Shown here piece by piece: positions 51,326 to 63,231 of a DNA stretch of 64,000 bases. How positions within the stretch are numbered: position 1 is the stretch's first letter; every line of letters starts with the position of its first letter. A program made the translations under genes and the position numbers. Source of the DNA: Podocnemis expansa (Eukaryota > Chordata > Testudines > Podocnemididae); contig ML682008.1 in the NCBI GenBank assembly GCA_007922195.1, positions 2,840,552 to 2,904,551 on the forward strand, written 5' to 3'. The notes beneath the pieces were generated by a model. The model was not told the DNA's origin, did not search any database, and saw only the letters and a program-made list of their open reading frames with translations.

Positions 51326-51639
51326 CAGGCCTATAGCCTCCTCTCATACTTCCCAGCCCCCCTTCTCTTATTCTACCAATCCTCTCCTGTTTTGCCTTTC
51401 ACGCCTCTGTGAGTGTGAAATGACAAATTAGCCACTTCCTCACATGGAAGAAAGCTTTGATGGATACCAAAATGACAGACTTTATTTGTTTCTCATGCAT
51501 TCTACATGTCTTGAGAGCAAAGTCTGTGGGAAACCCATGTAATTGGTTTAATTTATTAAGGAACCGAGAACTTTGGCTCTGAATGCTGGAGATTATCTCT
51601 ATCCACTACCCAATGTGTGGGTGCATTCAGTCCCTGATC

Positions 51640-51645
51640 AATAAA
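51640..51645 (+). promoter_or_regulatory. Candidate polyadenylation signal (distal)
   Basis: AATAAA followed by TGTGT and then a T-rich tract 15-45 bases on, the usual layout of a cleavage site. It lies just before the repeat that starts at 51712, which would mark the edge of the conserved 3' end. Confidence 0.4.
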
Positions 51646-51711
51646 TGTGTACATATAATTTTTGCCATTATACATTTACTTTTTGTTCAACGATACAAAA
51701 ACAACGATTTT

Positions 51712-51868
51712 CAAAGGGGCAGCCGTGTCAGTCTAGTTCAGCAAAAGAAGCAAGGAGTCCTGTGGCACTTAAAGACTAACAGATTTATTTATCGCATGAG
51801 GTTTTGTGGGAGAAAATCCCATTTCAAAGCGTCTGACGACATGGGATTTTCTCCCATGAAAGCTAATA
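51712..51868 (+). repeat. Foldback-family element
   Basis: It starts CAAAGGGGCAGCCGTGTCAG and TCTAGTTCAGC, the most complete left end in the window. It then has AGGAGTCCTGTGGCACTTAA and GGGATTTTCTCCCATGAAAG, where the right arm begins and is cut short. Confidence 0.85.
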
Positions 51869-52325
51869 TGGTGATGGGTTTTTCAGATTGTGGAAAGGAA
51901 ACTTGGCTGACTCAAGTTTATTGTAAAAAAAGACCTAAAAGGGAATGTTTGTGTATTGTATAAAGGGATACCATGAGTCATTAATTTTAGATTGATTGAT
52001 TGATTGTTTTTACTTGAGATGCATTAGATAATTAAAGGTGTATGCACAATGGTTTGATAGTTTACTCTGAAAGTGTTAAATATTACAAAAGATGAGTGGG
52101 GAGTTTCATTGTATCAGACCTTTAATCCCAGAAACTGATGTCCTATGCACCAGTCAGTAAGCTTAGTCCTCGTTACTCTGAGAACGCTGCTAACGTCTTT
52201 TCAGTTACAAGCATTAAGCTCAGAAGTAAATTTGTACAGCAGGAGAACCTCAAGGCAAGATTTCAAAGGCAACTAGTGATTTTGGCTGCCCCAATGTTTG
52301 GTGCCCAGTTTGAGAATCCCTAAGC

Positions 52326-52428
52326 CAGTGGTCCCCAACCAGTAAATCCCAATCTGCTTCTGAAGGGCACTTGCACTGAAACCTAATGAGCATCATGGCA
52401 TCTGCTGGCTAAAGGTTGGAGACCATTG
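52326..52428. mobile_element. Very short hAT-type MITE (103 bp)
   Basis: The ends CAGTGGTCCCCAACC and GGTTGGAGACCATTG are inverted repeats. The flanks CCCTAAGC (52318-52325) and CCTTAAGG (52429-52436) match at six of eight positions. Confidence 0.75.
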
Positions 52429-53657
52429 CCTTAAGGAGTATTATCCTGTAAATATGAGAGCCATGGAAGAAATCTCAGGGTTGGCACCCAAAACTTCAGA
52501 GACACAAAATCTTGCCCCGCTTTTGAAAATTTTGGCCTAAGGAGGACAGCAGTCACCATTCAGAACCCACCAACATATGCGTCCACAGAGTGCCATCTTT
52601 CAGACTTAGTCTTTGTAGGAATGAGTGGTGCCATCCCATGATTAAGGTAAGGTACCATCATCAAATAACCTGTTTTGGGGCCATACTTTACATATAATGA
52701 CAAGAAACTGGCTCCTGTTCCCACTAAAGTTAATGGGAGCAGGATCAGACTCAATATTTTAATTATTGATTGATTACAGCAGAAAACTTACTTACCTTTT
52801 TCTTTTGGACTTCAGTGGGCCTTCTCAGTGTGACGAGGTAAACAGCATTTGACCCTGACCAAGGTGTTTATTGTCTCTTCAGTACCCTTTCTATCTTCCT
52901 TGAAGACTGAGGAGAACTGGTTTCCTTTAGATTTAAATAGTTTTGCAGAGACTAATTCCACAATCCTCACACAAACGTCCCTGTCAACTTCAACAGGAGT
53001 CTTGTGGGCCTAAGGGCTGCAGCATTGGGACTGTGAGCTTTTAAAGACTGAATTAAAACATTATTACTCTTAAATTCAAGGGGTTTTGTTTTATTTTTAA
53101 GTGTTCTTGCAATAGGATTCCTCTCAGAGGACTGACCTCACCACTCCTGGGTTGAGTAACAGAGTGAAGCCCCAAGCAAGGAATGAGACCTCTTCCATCC
53201 TGGGGAAATAAATTCAATATCCTCCAAGTCGTTATGCCATATTGGATTCATACCACCCCAGGGAACGGTATTTAATAATATTGTGCAGATAAAAATCTGT
53301 AGTTCAATACATTTTATAAGAGAGGTACATTGAGCTAGCACACTGCCTGTACACAGTAGACGATACACGTGTAAGGATTCCAAGGGACACTAGAGATCAG
53401 TAAATTAGCTAGACAGTTGAAGGAGCACTGAGAAAATGTAAGAGTCATTTCTTTACACTGTTGTTTGTTGTTCAGTCAATAACCAAGGTCAAAAATAAGA
53501 GCAATGGATCCTTCTGTAAGGTACAATCTGAGAGACAAGATGAAGGAAGAACAGAATGAGCTAACCCAGCAATTGCAGCAACAAAAGCCGGGAAGAAAGG
53601 ATTCCTCTTCTGTTTAAAAAAAAAAAAAAATCAGTTATATATTCAGTTAAAGATATG

Positions 53658-53660
<3 letters not shown>

Positions 53661-53698
<38 letters not shown>
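53661..53698. repeat. (CA)n microsatellite
   Basis: Eighteen or so uninterrupted CA units. Confidence 0.98.
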
Positions 53699-53701
<3 letters not shown>

Positions 53702-54628
53702 CTGGGGCTGCTTAAATTTCAAACTGAGGGTTTCAGGGAACTTTGTGCTCCTATAAGCCACAACAGACTCATAGTTAAAATGGAACTGGGCCCAGCCTCC
53801 TTAAATGGCTCAATAAAAGTAATGCTAACCAAAAGTAATGTTAACCAAAGTTGGGTTCAAAATTGAAAATGTTACCTCTGTATTAATAACTGAATGTTTT
53901 AAACAATGTTAAAAAAAAGACCCCCCCATACACAGACATGCACACACTTTAGTCCAATGCTCTTCCCCTATTTCTGAAAGGAGGGGGGGACCACTTCCCT
54001 CTCATTCCACTTTAGAAGATAACTGGTGTTTGTCTGAGCTGCATCAGTTTCAAAGAGACTGTCAGAAGAGCCAATGCAGCTTGAAATGTTCAAATGATAA
54101 AAACTTGTACAAGCTTTAGATTCAAGAGGTTTTCAAATACTATAGTATTCCAGAAGCCAGTTAAAATAAAACAAACAATGGAATTAGCAGAAAACAAATA
54201 AAGTGTTTCACACTTATTCTGATAAACTGATTTGTGCTGGAAACATTCTATGTGTGAGTATGTCATATCATAGGCAAATGGTTTGCTGTGCAAGCAGTTA
54301 AATTTATAACCATACTAAGGACTAGGAGCCTTGAATTTGCAGTCCTCAGATAGCCCTAGTTGGACCTGATTATCCTCTCAATCATACTGATGTACGCAGT
54401 TAAACTTAATGGAATTACTCTTGGTGTACTTTCTTGTGAGTTCAGAACTGGGCCATAATCTGAAACACACCAAAATTTTAATAAAATATATGTGCATTTT
54501 GATATGCACATAACATCTACAAATCCCTTGTAAAAATGAAAAAAATGATTAATGGAAATTGATTTTTAAAATAAATTGCTGCGATATGTATGACTATTAT
54601 GTAGGGACTGACATACATAATTGTATGC

Positions 54629-54650
54629 ATTTTATTTTATTTTATTTTAA
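54629..54650. repeat. (TTTTA)n simple repeat
   Basis: Four TTTTA-like units directly before a CR1-like repeat. Confidence 0.85.
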
Positions 54651-54800
54651 AGAACATAAGATTGGGCATATGGGGTCAAACCAATGGTCCATCTCTCCCA
54701 GTATTCTGTCTTCTGACAGTGGCCAATGCTAGGTGTTTCACAGGGAATGAACAGAACAGGTGATCGTCAAGTGATGCATCCCGTTGCCCATTGTATCTGT
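54651..54800. mobile_element. CR1-like LINE fragment
   Basis: AAGAACATAAGATTGGGCAT, CAATGGTCCATCTCTCCCAG, TATTCTGTCTTCTGACAGTG and GGCCAATGCTAGGTG match a very common reptile repeat that I associate with CR1. The subfamily and strand are not certain. Confidence 0.6.
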
Positions 54801-54957
54801 AACACATGGTTATTGCAAGTGATTAATATGAGCTGAAAACACTTATAGAGCCTGCTTGTATTGGTGTCACTAAGCACATTTTGTTGGCTTCGGTGGAATA
54901 CAGATCTTAACCTAATCAAAACAATTATAGCAAGTTATGACAAGATACAGCCTAGGG

Positions 54958-55412
54958 CAAAGGTTTTCAACCAGGGTGCTGTGGCACACTGGTGCACTGC
55001 AAGACCTGTTCAAGTGTGCTGAGAAATGTTGTCTGAAGAAAATGAAAATACTGCAAAACACACAATGTTTCATCTTAAACAATATTCTATCCAACCAAAA
55101 TTACAACTCAAAAACTCCAGAAAATTAACCCTCAAATTAAAAGCAATTGATTTTAAATATTAACATTCTAAACACAGGTGGCCAAAGGGCAAAATTGAGG
55201 TGATGTATTTGTTTTTTTTCTGGTGGATTTGAAACATCAATGCAATGGATCCTTCTTTAGGTTCTTGTATGCACTATGTTGCAAACTACTTTAGTAAGAC
55301 CGTAGCCATAGTAAATGTAAATAAATGTCATGTTTACGAGCAGTCAATTCCGTTGAAAAAGTGGGTGTGCTGTTGAAATGTGCCATGTTACTGAAAAGGT
55401 TGGGAAACACTG
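54958..55412. mobile_element. hAT-type MITE (455 bp)
   Basis: The ends CAAAGGTTTTCAACC and AAGGTTGGGAAACACTG are imperfect inverted repeats. GCCTAGGG flanks it exactly at 54950-54957 and 55413-55420, an 8-base duplication. No transposase frame is present. Confidence 0.88.
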
Positions 55413-55509
55413 GCCTAGGGTATAGACAAATGTGTAGAGATCTATTAACTTAGATCTTCTCGCAGGGTTCACCAACAAATTGAGTTTTCTGAATTGCCTG
55501 AATGGTCAG

Positions 55510-55690
55510 TAAAGACATGCTCTGTTGGTCCAGAAGGCGCTCTAATAAAACCACCCACTCAAGTGGGCACATTTCCCATTGATTCACGGCTATGATGGAG
55601 TAGTAAACAGAAGTTACTTTGCCTAGCTTGCATAAGTACTGTCAACTGCCACCAAATTTGCTGGCAGTGTAGACCAAGCCTCAGTTATGC
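55510..55690. repeat. MITE-like fragment
   Basis: AAGACATGCTCTGTTGGTCC and GCTGGCAGTGTAGACCAAGC carry the 'agtgtagac' type of end. The left boundary is unclear. Confidence 0.4.
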
Positions 55691-57554
55691 AGAGGAGACT
55701 CAGGAGTTAACAGCATGGAACTCAATGGAATTACACATGTGTGACAGGAAAATCAAGCCCACATCTCCCCAATATATTCTGTTACAACTTATAAAATTTA
55801 AGTGGTCCCTTATTGTACTTTACTTTAGTGTCACAAATATTACTCTGAATTAGGCTTCTGTGGTTGGCTAATGTGTGAAATCCTTTGTAATTGTAATCCA
55901 ACTATTGAGCTTTATAAAACGAGTTCATTATAGAAAGGAAAAGGAAGGATAAAAGAACAGCACATATATTCCATGAGAGAATTTTTAAGTTGAAAAAATG
56001 ATCTTGTTTTTCATTTCCATATAACATTCTAATGACTATAATTCTAAAAGTGTCCTAACCATGCATGCATTTTTCACAGCACTGAATATTTAAATAAATT
56101 ATTTTATAATGCTCGGAGAATGGATAGTCACCCGTGTTCAGTGGAAGGGCCTGATCCTGATCTCATTGATATTACTAGGAGTTTTACCAAAGCCTTCAAC
56201 AGGCATAAGTTTGGTTTACTAATTGTTCAGGTTTCTTTTTATATTCTTCTGAGTTTGTTGTCTCAACCTATCGGGTCAAATCCTTCTTTGGTTTTCACTC
56301 ACTCCTCACCCAGGCAAACTCTTGCTGACATTAAAAAAAGGTTAAGAAAATCAGTGGAGATTTCAGGATTTGGCTGATTGCTTGGTGTATAAAATTAAGC
56401 ACACTAGAAAGCCCTTAACATATTTTTATCTCAGACAAAGTTTTTTCTTAGGCACTTGCATTTGTATATGTTAATGTCTACCACAAGCTTCCCAAATGTG
56501 TTGACACAAAACTATTCAGTGACCGACAGCTGTAAACTAGATCTGGAAAGAAAACTCACAAATCAGAAGGTGAAATTTGCCTTGAGAATGAGATTTTTAA
56601 ACTCTTGTTTAAAGTTGGTCTTTTTCTTCTTTATTGTATTGTCATTGTGTTCCCCAGTTTAAAAATCAATGTCTGTTGTGCTTTAAAACAAAAAAGCTTT
56701 CTGGGTGATGTAAGAACCAGAAAAACTTTTCCAGGTGACTTTTATTATTACTGTGGACTGCTAGTTAATGGTTTCAAATAGCCTGTGCCAAGAAAGTCAT
56801 CTGTCCACTCATAGGCAGTCATCATATTTTTAATGGACCCAGACATGTCTCGATTTTGGTGGTGTTTCATATTCTGCTCCATTACTCATTATATGTAAGC
56901 GCCTTTGGCTACTTTTTGTGTTCTTGCATTTTGTTCTTGCTACTCCTGCTGTTAAGTGGAACCATGTCCAAGACCAGCCGTTTTCTGAAGATTCAACATA
57001 CCTAGTAATAGTGAATGGAACAGAAGGCTTAGTTAGATAACTTGTCTGCTGAGGTGTAGCGTGTCTGCCCTAGGCAGAGCTTTATGGGCTTCACAACTTT
57101 AATGAGCTTTGAAGGAATTCCGCTTTCTCATGGGACAGGGCCATATATCTGCCTATAGGTTGAGAACCAGAATCACACTACTAAAAGTGCATTTACAATA
57201 TTTCACAGTCACCTAAAATTACATAATTTATCAAAAATTCCAGAAATCTGATAGCTAGAAATGGTCAAATACTTAAAAGGAAATAAATACTTCATGGCCA
57301 TTTTTTCAAAACAGGATTTTTTTTTTTTTTTTTTTTTTTTTGGAACAACGTGTTCATATTTTTGAAGTTTTCCAAAAAATTTCAGTAGAGATTTCTGAAG
57401 AAAAGATTTTCTGGCTTTTTGCTATTCAAAATGCACATTTTTAAGGGACAATTTGTATTGGTCATCTTAGGAAGATATCCCAGGGTAGCAATGTGGGGTG
57501 CTTACTAGCTACTTCATATTACTTCCTCATGTGGACACACTTCTCTGCACTAAA

Positions 57555-57662
57555 AGTGGCTGTGTGTGTACTGTGAAGAGGCAGCATATTCACAGGGGTG
57601 GCTAGTGCATTTTAGCTTAGTACACCATGCTAACTGCCCCATGTAGACTAGCCTTTAGTCAC
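57555..57662. repeat. MITE-like fragment
   Basis: AAAGTGGCTGTGTGTGTACT and GCCCCATGTAGACTAGCCTT are plausible degenerate inverted ends of a small MITE. Confidence 0.35.
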
Positions 57663-58424
57663 AAGAGATTTTTTAAAACATTTTCTGAAAAATTCAGTTT
57701 TAAAATGTATTATTTTTATACAAGAAAATTCAGGAACAATGGAAACGATGATGTTTAGGATGAACACGATATGAAAATTTCTCTCAAATTTTCAAAAAAT
57801 CATTTAAGTTTAAAAAAAAAACAAAACAGCCAGCTCTAAAGGATTCCTTAAGTCCTGGGTTTATTTTATGACTTCTTACTTGAGTGAAATTAAAGAAATT
57901 TCTTTGTAAACGTAAAAAAAAAAAGGTAAGATTGTTTGTCAACATGTTAACATTGTAAAAATTGAAATATGTTGCTATTGTATGAGAAGCACAGAAATCT
58001 ATGAACTGTATAAATCCAGGCAGACTGAGGGCTAATCTTTTCAATCACTTTTATGAAGATTCATGTTTTTTGCCCAAATGAATGACAGAAAATTTTAAAT
58101 ATCTCAGGATAAATTTGTCTGGGAAGAAAACAAACTGCTCAAAACCTCTCCAAATGTTCTGAAGAGGAAAGTCACTGCCAAACAGACTGACAAACACTAA
58201 TATGGTTAGTGCCTCATGTTGTCTCAGTAGGACTAGTATTTTTACTTAGGGCAAAATTCACACTTCAAAAGTGCAGCACAAGAGCTATCTTTATTGGGCT
58301 TAAGTGGTGCAGAGACTAACTCTATGCAGGAGAGTACAGTACAATTATTTATAGAGTAATATAAAAAAAAAAGATAGAGAGGATCCACTTGTGTATTACC
58401 ATAGTTAATTACAGACACAGAGTG

Positions 58425-58620
58425 CCCGAAGTAATACCTTTTGTTGGACCAACTTCTGTTAGCGAAAGACACAAGATTTTGAGCTTACACAGAGTTCTTC
58501 TTCAGATCTGTGTATGCCAAAAGCTTGCCTCCTTCACCAACAAAAGGTGGTCAAGTCAAAAATATTATCTCACCCACCTTTTATCACTATCCTGGGACTG
58601 ACATGGTCACAACACTGCAA
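58425..58620 (+). repeat. Interspersed repeat of the 'ttggaccaacttctgtt' family
   Basis: TACCTTTTGTTGGACCAACT, GAGCTTACACAGAGTTCTTC and CTATCCTGGGACTGACATGG follow the order of a common turtle repeat. The tail of a relative lies at 41045. Confidence 0.6.
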
Positions 58621-58899
58621 ACAACATAGCTAATTATGTAACAATTACTAAAGCATCATACATTGTCAATAATTAGCTCTGACTTGGCAGTCCTGCAATT
58701 TTAACAAAAATTCCAATTTATAACCCAAAGGTATCTGAAACTCAAATGTTTATTTTGATTTCATTATAATAAAGAGAAAATGCTGACACAACTTTTGCTG
58801 TCTGATTTTTTTTCCCACTGATAAGACCAAATAATAAAATCTAGGCTTACAAAGAATAAAGATTGCAACATGAGACAGAAGTGGAAAGACATGGACAAT

Positions 58900-59180
58900 G
58901 TCTGCCATAGGAAGGCTTTACTGGTGCAAGAATATTTCTGTACTATACCAGCAAAGCAATTCCCATGTGGATGCAGCTATGCTAGCAAGTCTGTATTTTT
59001 GTACTGATAGAGTGAAACTGCCTGTTGAACTAAACGAGCTATTCCAGTAAAAGGACAGCTTTGCTAGGTGCACAAACACAAGGAATTTTTGCTGGTATAG
59101 TTACGTTAGCCAGGGATCATATCTCTTTTCACTGCTGACAAAATAGCTATGCTGGCAGATAGTGTGGACCTGACCTAAGG
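58900..59180. repeat. MITE-like element
   Basis: TACTGGTGCAAGAATATTTC, AGCTATGCTAGCAAGTCTGT and ATAGCTATGCTGGCAGATAG, near GTGTGGACCTGACC, form internal inverted blocks typical of a MITE. The termini are degraded. Confidence 0.45.
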
Positions 59181-59312
59181 AACTAACACAAGATCAACAG
59201 GGCAAATCTTGTAGTCCTTACTCAAATCAGTATCTTCTTGATTTCAACTGAATACGGACGGTCATTGAGATTTATCCCTGTGTATACAGCCTGCTCAAGA
59301 CCTATGCACTAA

Positions 59313-59692
59313 GGGCCTGTCTACAGTGGAGCCTTAGGTCGACTTAAGAATGCTTAAGTTGACCTACAGACCCCCGTGGCCACACTGGGCTTTTATTAAG
59401 TTGACTTAAGTGCTTTCTTAAGTCTACTTAATAATACAACCTCTTAAGGTCAACTTAATGCAAAAGTTGACATGAGCCAGTGTAAATGGGAATAGACCTT
59501 AAATCAACTTAATCGGCCTCCAGGCTCCCTCCCAGAGTTCCTGGCCACCGTGAAGGGTAAATCTAGCACCTGCAAGTGTGGATGCAGGCAGTCAACAGGA
59601 ATTTTCAGTGTGGATGCTCTAAGTTGACTTAACAAGATCAACTTTAAGCCAACTTAAGTCAACTTAACAAAGCCTCCAGTGTGGACATACCC
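59313..59692 (+). mobile_element. Harbinger-like MITE (380 bp)
   Basis: The left end GGGCCTGTCTACAGTGGAG and right end CTCCAGTGTGGACATACCC are inverted. TAA flanks both sides (59310-59312 and 59693-59695). The interior is built of TTAAGTTGACTTA words. The same family lies in the opposite orientation at 61720-62276. Confidence 0.82.
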
Positions 59693-60615
59693 TAAATGAG
59701 TCTCCAGGCAGGGCTTAAGTGGGACTTAAGGCCTACTTGGACAAGGTTCAGGTACTAATACTGAGTTATAACATGAAAGGAGTCCTGTGCAAAAAAACCC
59801 ATGAAATTGGCTTTTTAGGCTAGTGAGTATTCATGGAGGAGATACAACAGCAGCTAGCATTCACAAACTGGATCCTTGGTGTCATCTCCAAACTGTTCCC
59901 TCCCAGAGCTTGAGCTCCTCTCTTCGAGTTACATGTAGATTGCTAGAATACACATGCTCTGCAGAGAGATTAGTTTCACTCCCTCATGAAAAAGGGCCTT
60001 CCCCAGCCTATAAGAACTTAAATTCATGGAATGATGGACAGCGTTCCAGTGGGATGCAAGGTTGCATGCACCCAGCAAGATTTGGCTAAATAGAAGCTGA
60101 ATTGACAGCCTAAAAGCCATGCACTAAAATTGTCTCTGTACTTGGAATACAATTAAATTGCATGCACTGTAGCTTAGCCCTACGGCTCATTGAAATACAA
60201 ATTGTTATTGCTTTTGAAATGGACCAGGCTGCAATAAATAGAAATAGTTCCTTAACATCAAGTTTTAGGGGTTTCAGTGCCAGGTTGGTTCTGGTTATGA
60301 GAGTGATATGTTTTTGTTTGACTAAAAAAAAAAAAATATAGCCTCCCCAGCCCCTTTCTTTCTGTCAGCACAGGCACACATGGCTTACAGGGTTTATTAA
60401 AGACAAGAGGGAATATTTTTTAACTTTCTGCCAACACATTATTACCAGATCCATATAAGAACTCAGTGGCACTGTCAGGAGGGCTGGCTCCCAGACCCAT
60501 ATTGTATCCAATAGACCACACTGCTTCTGACCTCTGGACGTGAGTTCTCCCATGGTATTTTCTGCCTGAGACTCAAAGCCTAATTCCAACTGTGGTAATA
60601 ACATTCTACCTACCT

Positions 60616-60639
60616 AAATTGCACCTGCAGGTGCAATTT
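60616..60639. promoter_or_regulatory. 24-base perfect palindrome with two E-boxes
   Basis: AAATTGCACCTG followed by its exact reverse complement. The core CACCTGCAGGTG holds two overlapping-type E-box words (CACCTG/CAGGTG). A regulatory role is only a possibility. Confidence 0.3.
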
Positions 60640-61719
60640 GATAGTATGTTCTTCATGCCTACCCTAAAGTATTGCTCTAAACAGCTGCTGTGTTCCACCC
60701 TTCCCCACAGGTGGCTGTACTTCAAAAGTACATGATGTGAGCCGTGTGTGGGATCAATCTTAGTTCTATTGAAGTGATTTGCCATTGACTTTAGTGACCA
60801 GCCTCTGGCCCTGTATGCAGCTGGTAAAGCAGTCTGAATTCCAGCAGGATGAAAAGGAGCGTTATTTATCCATTGCAGCGTACAGGCTGTTCAACAGGGC
60901 ACAGAGAATGTGGGGGGGAAAAATTAAATCCTCAGATTGCTTCCTGCAGTCATATATTTAGTTAGTCGGGTTTAAAGCACCACACTAGTTCATGGGCACC
61001 CGTAGAAAGGAAAGTTAATTAAGTTGAAATATTTCATTTTAACTGAAAAGGTTTAACAGGGTCAAACTTGAAGACAATTAGCAAAGTATCTGGATTGCCA
61101 TGTCCTTTTAATTATGAGCCTTCTGCAACAGCAACAAGTTCTTTGAGACTCACACAGCAGCATTTATTAAATTGATTAGCTTTCTAAATATTCTGTAAGC
61201 TATTCCTCACCGTGAGTAGGCCATTATTTCCTGTCTGGTCCCTCTGAAATCAGTGAGGCTGCTGACTAAATAAGATACTATTCAAAGCAAGAAAAAGGAG
61301 GAAGGAGGGAAACTTTGCCCTTTGGAAGAGGTGAGGGGACTGATCGCACTTAATGAAATGTATAAAGTTAATGACAAGAGATTCAAAGGTTACTTGACAC
61401 TGGTAATAACAGGTTTCTATCAAGAAACATATTTGCTCCAATTTTTCAGTGAGGGAAATAACAGCTAGTTGCCCATTGGGTACCCCATCACCTCAGCTTT
61501 CTGCATTGTTACTGCATGTAGCTATTGTACAGCTGGTAAATGGTGGCAGAAACTGGATTTCCTAACCCAGTGCAGTTGTTGCCTAATGCTGAGCATGTGT
61601 TTCAGTACCTTCTCTGTGCTGAGCCACAGAGGATAAAATGTTACACCATCTCATCAAAAATTGAACAGTGGCCCATTGGAGCTAAAAACATGCTGCTGCT
61701 GCTTGAATTAAAGAACCAA

Positions 61720-62276
61720 AGGTATATCTACACTGGAGGTCCTGTTAAGTCAACTTAAAGTCAACCTTGTTAAGTCAGCTTGGAGGCTATGTCTACACTA
61801 GCAAGTTAGTCTGGACTAAGAAAGCTTAGTCTGGACTAATTTAAACCATGTAAATTCTAACTGTTCAGTTTGAACTAAAAAAAACTAAAAACCTTTGAAT
61901 TACTTAGTTTGAACTAAGAAGGTCTGAACTAGGGTTTTAGGTGTAGATATAGCCAGAGAGTCCACACTGAAAACTCCTGTCAACTGCCTACTTCCACACT
62001 GGCAAGTGCTAGGTTGACCCTTTCTGGTAGCCAGGACCTCTGGGAGGGGGGTGGAGGCTAATTAAATCAACTTAAGGGCTTTTCCCCATCTACAATGGCT
62101 TAAGTTGACTTAATATGGTCAATTTAAGTGTTAAGTCAACCTTAATAGGTGATTTGCTTAATTCAGCTTGAGGAAGCACTTAAGTCAACTTAATAAAAGC
62201 CCAGTGTAGCCATGGGGGTCTGTAGATTGACTTAATCTTCCGTAAATTGACCTATGGCTCCAGTGTAGACATACCC
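61720..62276 (-). mobile_element. Harbinger-like MITE interrupted by another MITE
   Basis: Its ends AGGTATATCTACACTGGAG and CTCCAGTGTAGACATACCC are inverted, with CAA on both sides (61717-61719 and 62277-62279). Aside from the insert at 61785-61954 it aligns with the reverse complement of 59313-59692, including CTCCTGTCAACTGCCTAC and the CAGGACCTCTGGGAGGG block. Confidence 0.82.
61785..61954. mobile_element. Nested Harbinger-like MITE (170 bp)
   Basis: The ends GGCTATGTCTACACTAGC and GTGTAGATATAGCC are inverted, and the interior resembles 33029-33411 (TTAGTCTGGACTAA, AGTTTGAACTA). The flanks GGA (61782-61784) and AGA (61955-61957) are a near-match 3-base duplication. Confidence 0.82.
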
Positions 62277-63231
62277 CAAGTGTCTGAAACTACAAGCTGT
62301 AACAATTCACAGCCTTGGTGGATGGGCACAAAGGGGAGGCCTGTAAACACATGCATCATATAGTGACTCCCCAGCAATGCCTTTCTAAACTGGATGAACA
62401 AATTACATTAAATTTAGTATTATGCCATTTCAAAAGCCCTCCTTTGCTCTCCTGCAGTGATATGTAAAATCCACATTTCTGTCCCATCTTTAATTCTTAC
62501 CATTGTTCAAAACATATTGACAACTAAATGTGTTCTGGAACAAGTTGGCATGTATTACAAATTGGCGCTAAACATGGTAAAGTGAGGCAGTGCCAACATT
62601 AAGGCTCCCTCCACAATGTTAATTCTCCTCACAATAAAAACTTTAATTTAATTTAACAAAATGCCAATAAAAACTTTAAATCTGCAGAGCTGTGCCTGAT
62701 TCAGCATACAGGCAGGACAGTGCATAGTGAATGAGCCAGCTGTTCTGTATTTGTTTTTTCCCCCACTTGCCATTCCATGTGTGGTCCCCTCCATTATTCT
62801 CTACACACCAGCCAGCCTCTGCATTGGGGAACCAGTTCTACCACCATCTCTCTGGGCTGTGTTAAAAAAAAAAAATACAACCACAAACACCTCATCTGTC
62901 ATGAAATATAGCTGTCAGTGCAACTCTTAAGGTTTTCCTTTCCCCCACACCCCCTTTACTGTAACCTCTTTCTTATTCTCTCACATTCCTGAATTAATTG
63001 TGTTCTGAGATTTTACTAGAGGTTATTCCTGATCTTGCAGATGCTTACGTGCTCAACTTTGCTGCCATGAATAGGCCCATTTACTTCAGTTAAGCATGCA
63101 CAGGGATAAGATTTTGTCACGATGGGCACCTCTGTCATGGTAACTGTGAATTTTGGCATTCATTTCCAATCACCTGTGAAACTAGTGCGTACGTCTTGTG
63201 TAAAAAGAAAGCAGGAAGTCATCACAACTTT

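Larger units (their letters stand above)
49909..51665 (+). other. SEMA3D: Probable SEMA3D 3' UTR
   Basis: No reading frame of note follows the stop, and there is no clear interspersed repeat until a foldback element at 51712. AATAAA occurs at 51102-51107 (just after an A-tract) and at 51640-51645, the latter followed by a T-rich stretch around 51658-51688. Either could end the transcript. The stretch is AT-rich, with a weak palindromic repeat at about 51244-51325. The end of the UTR is an inference from signals only. Confidence 0.5.
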
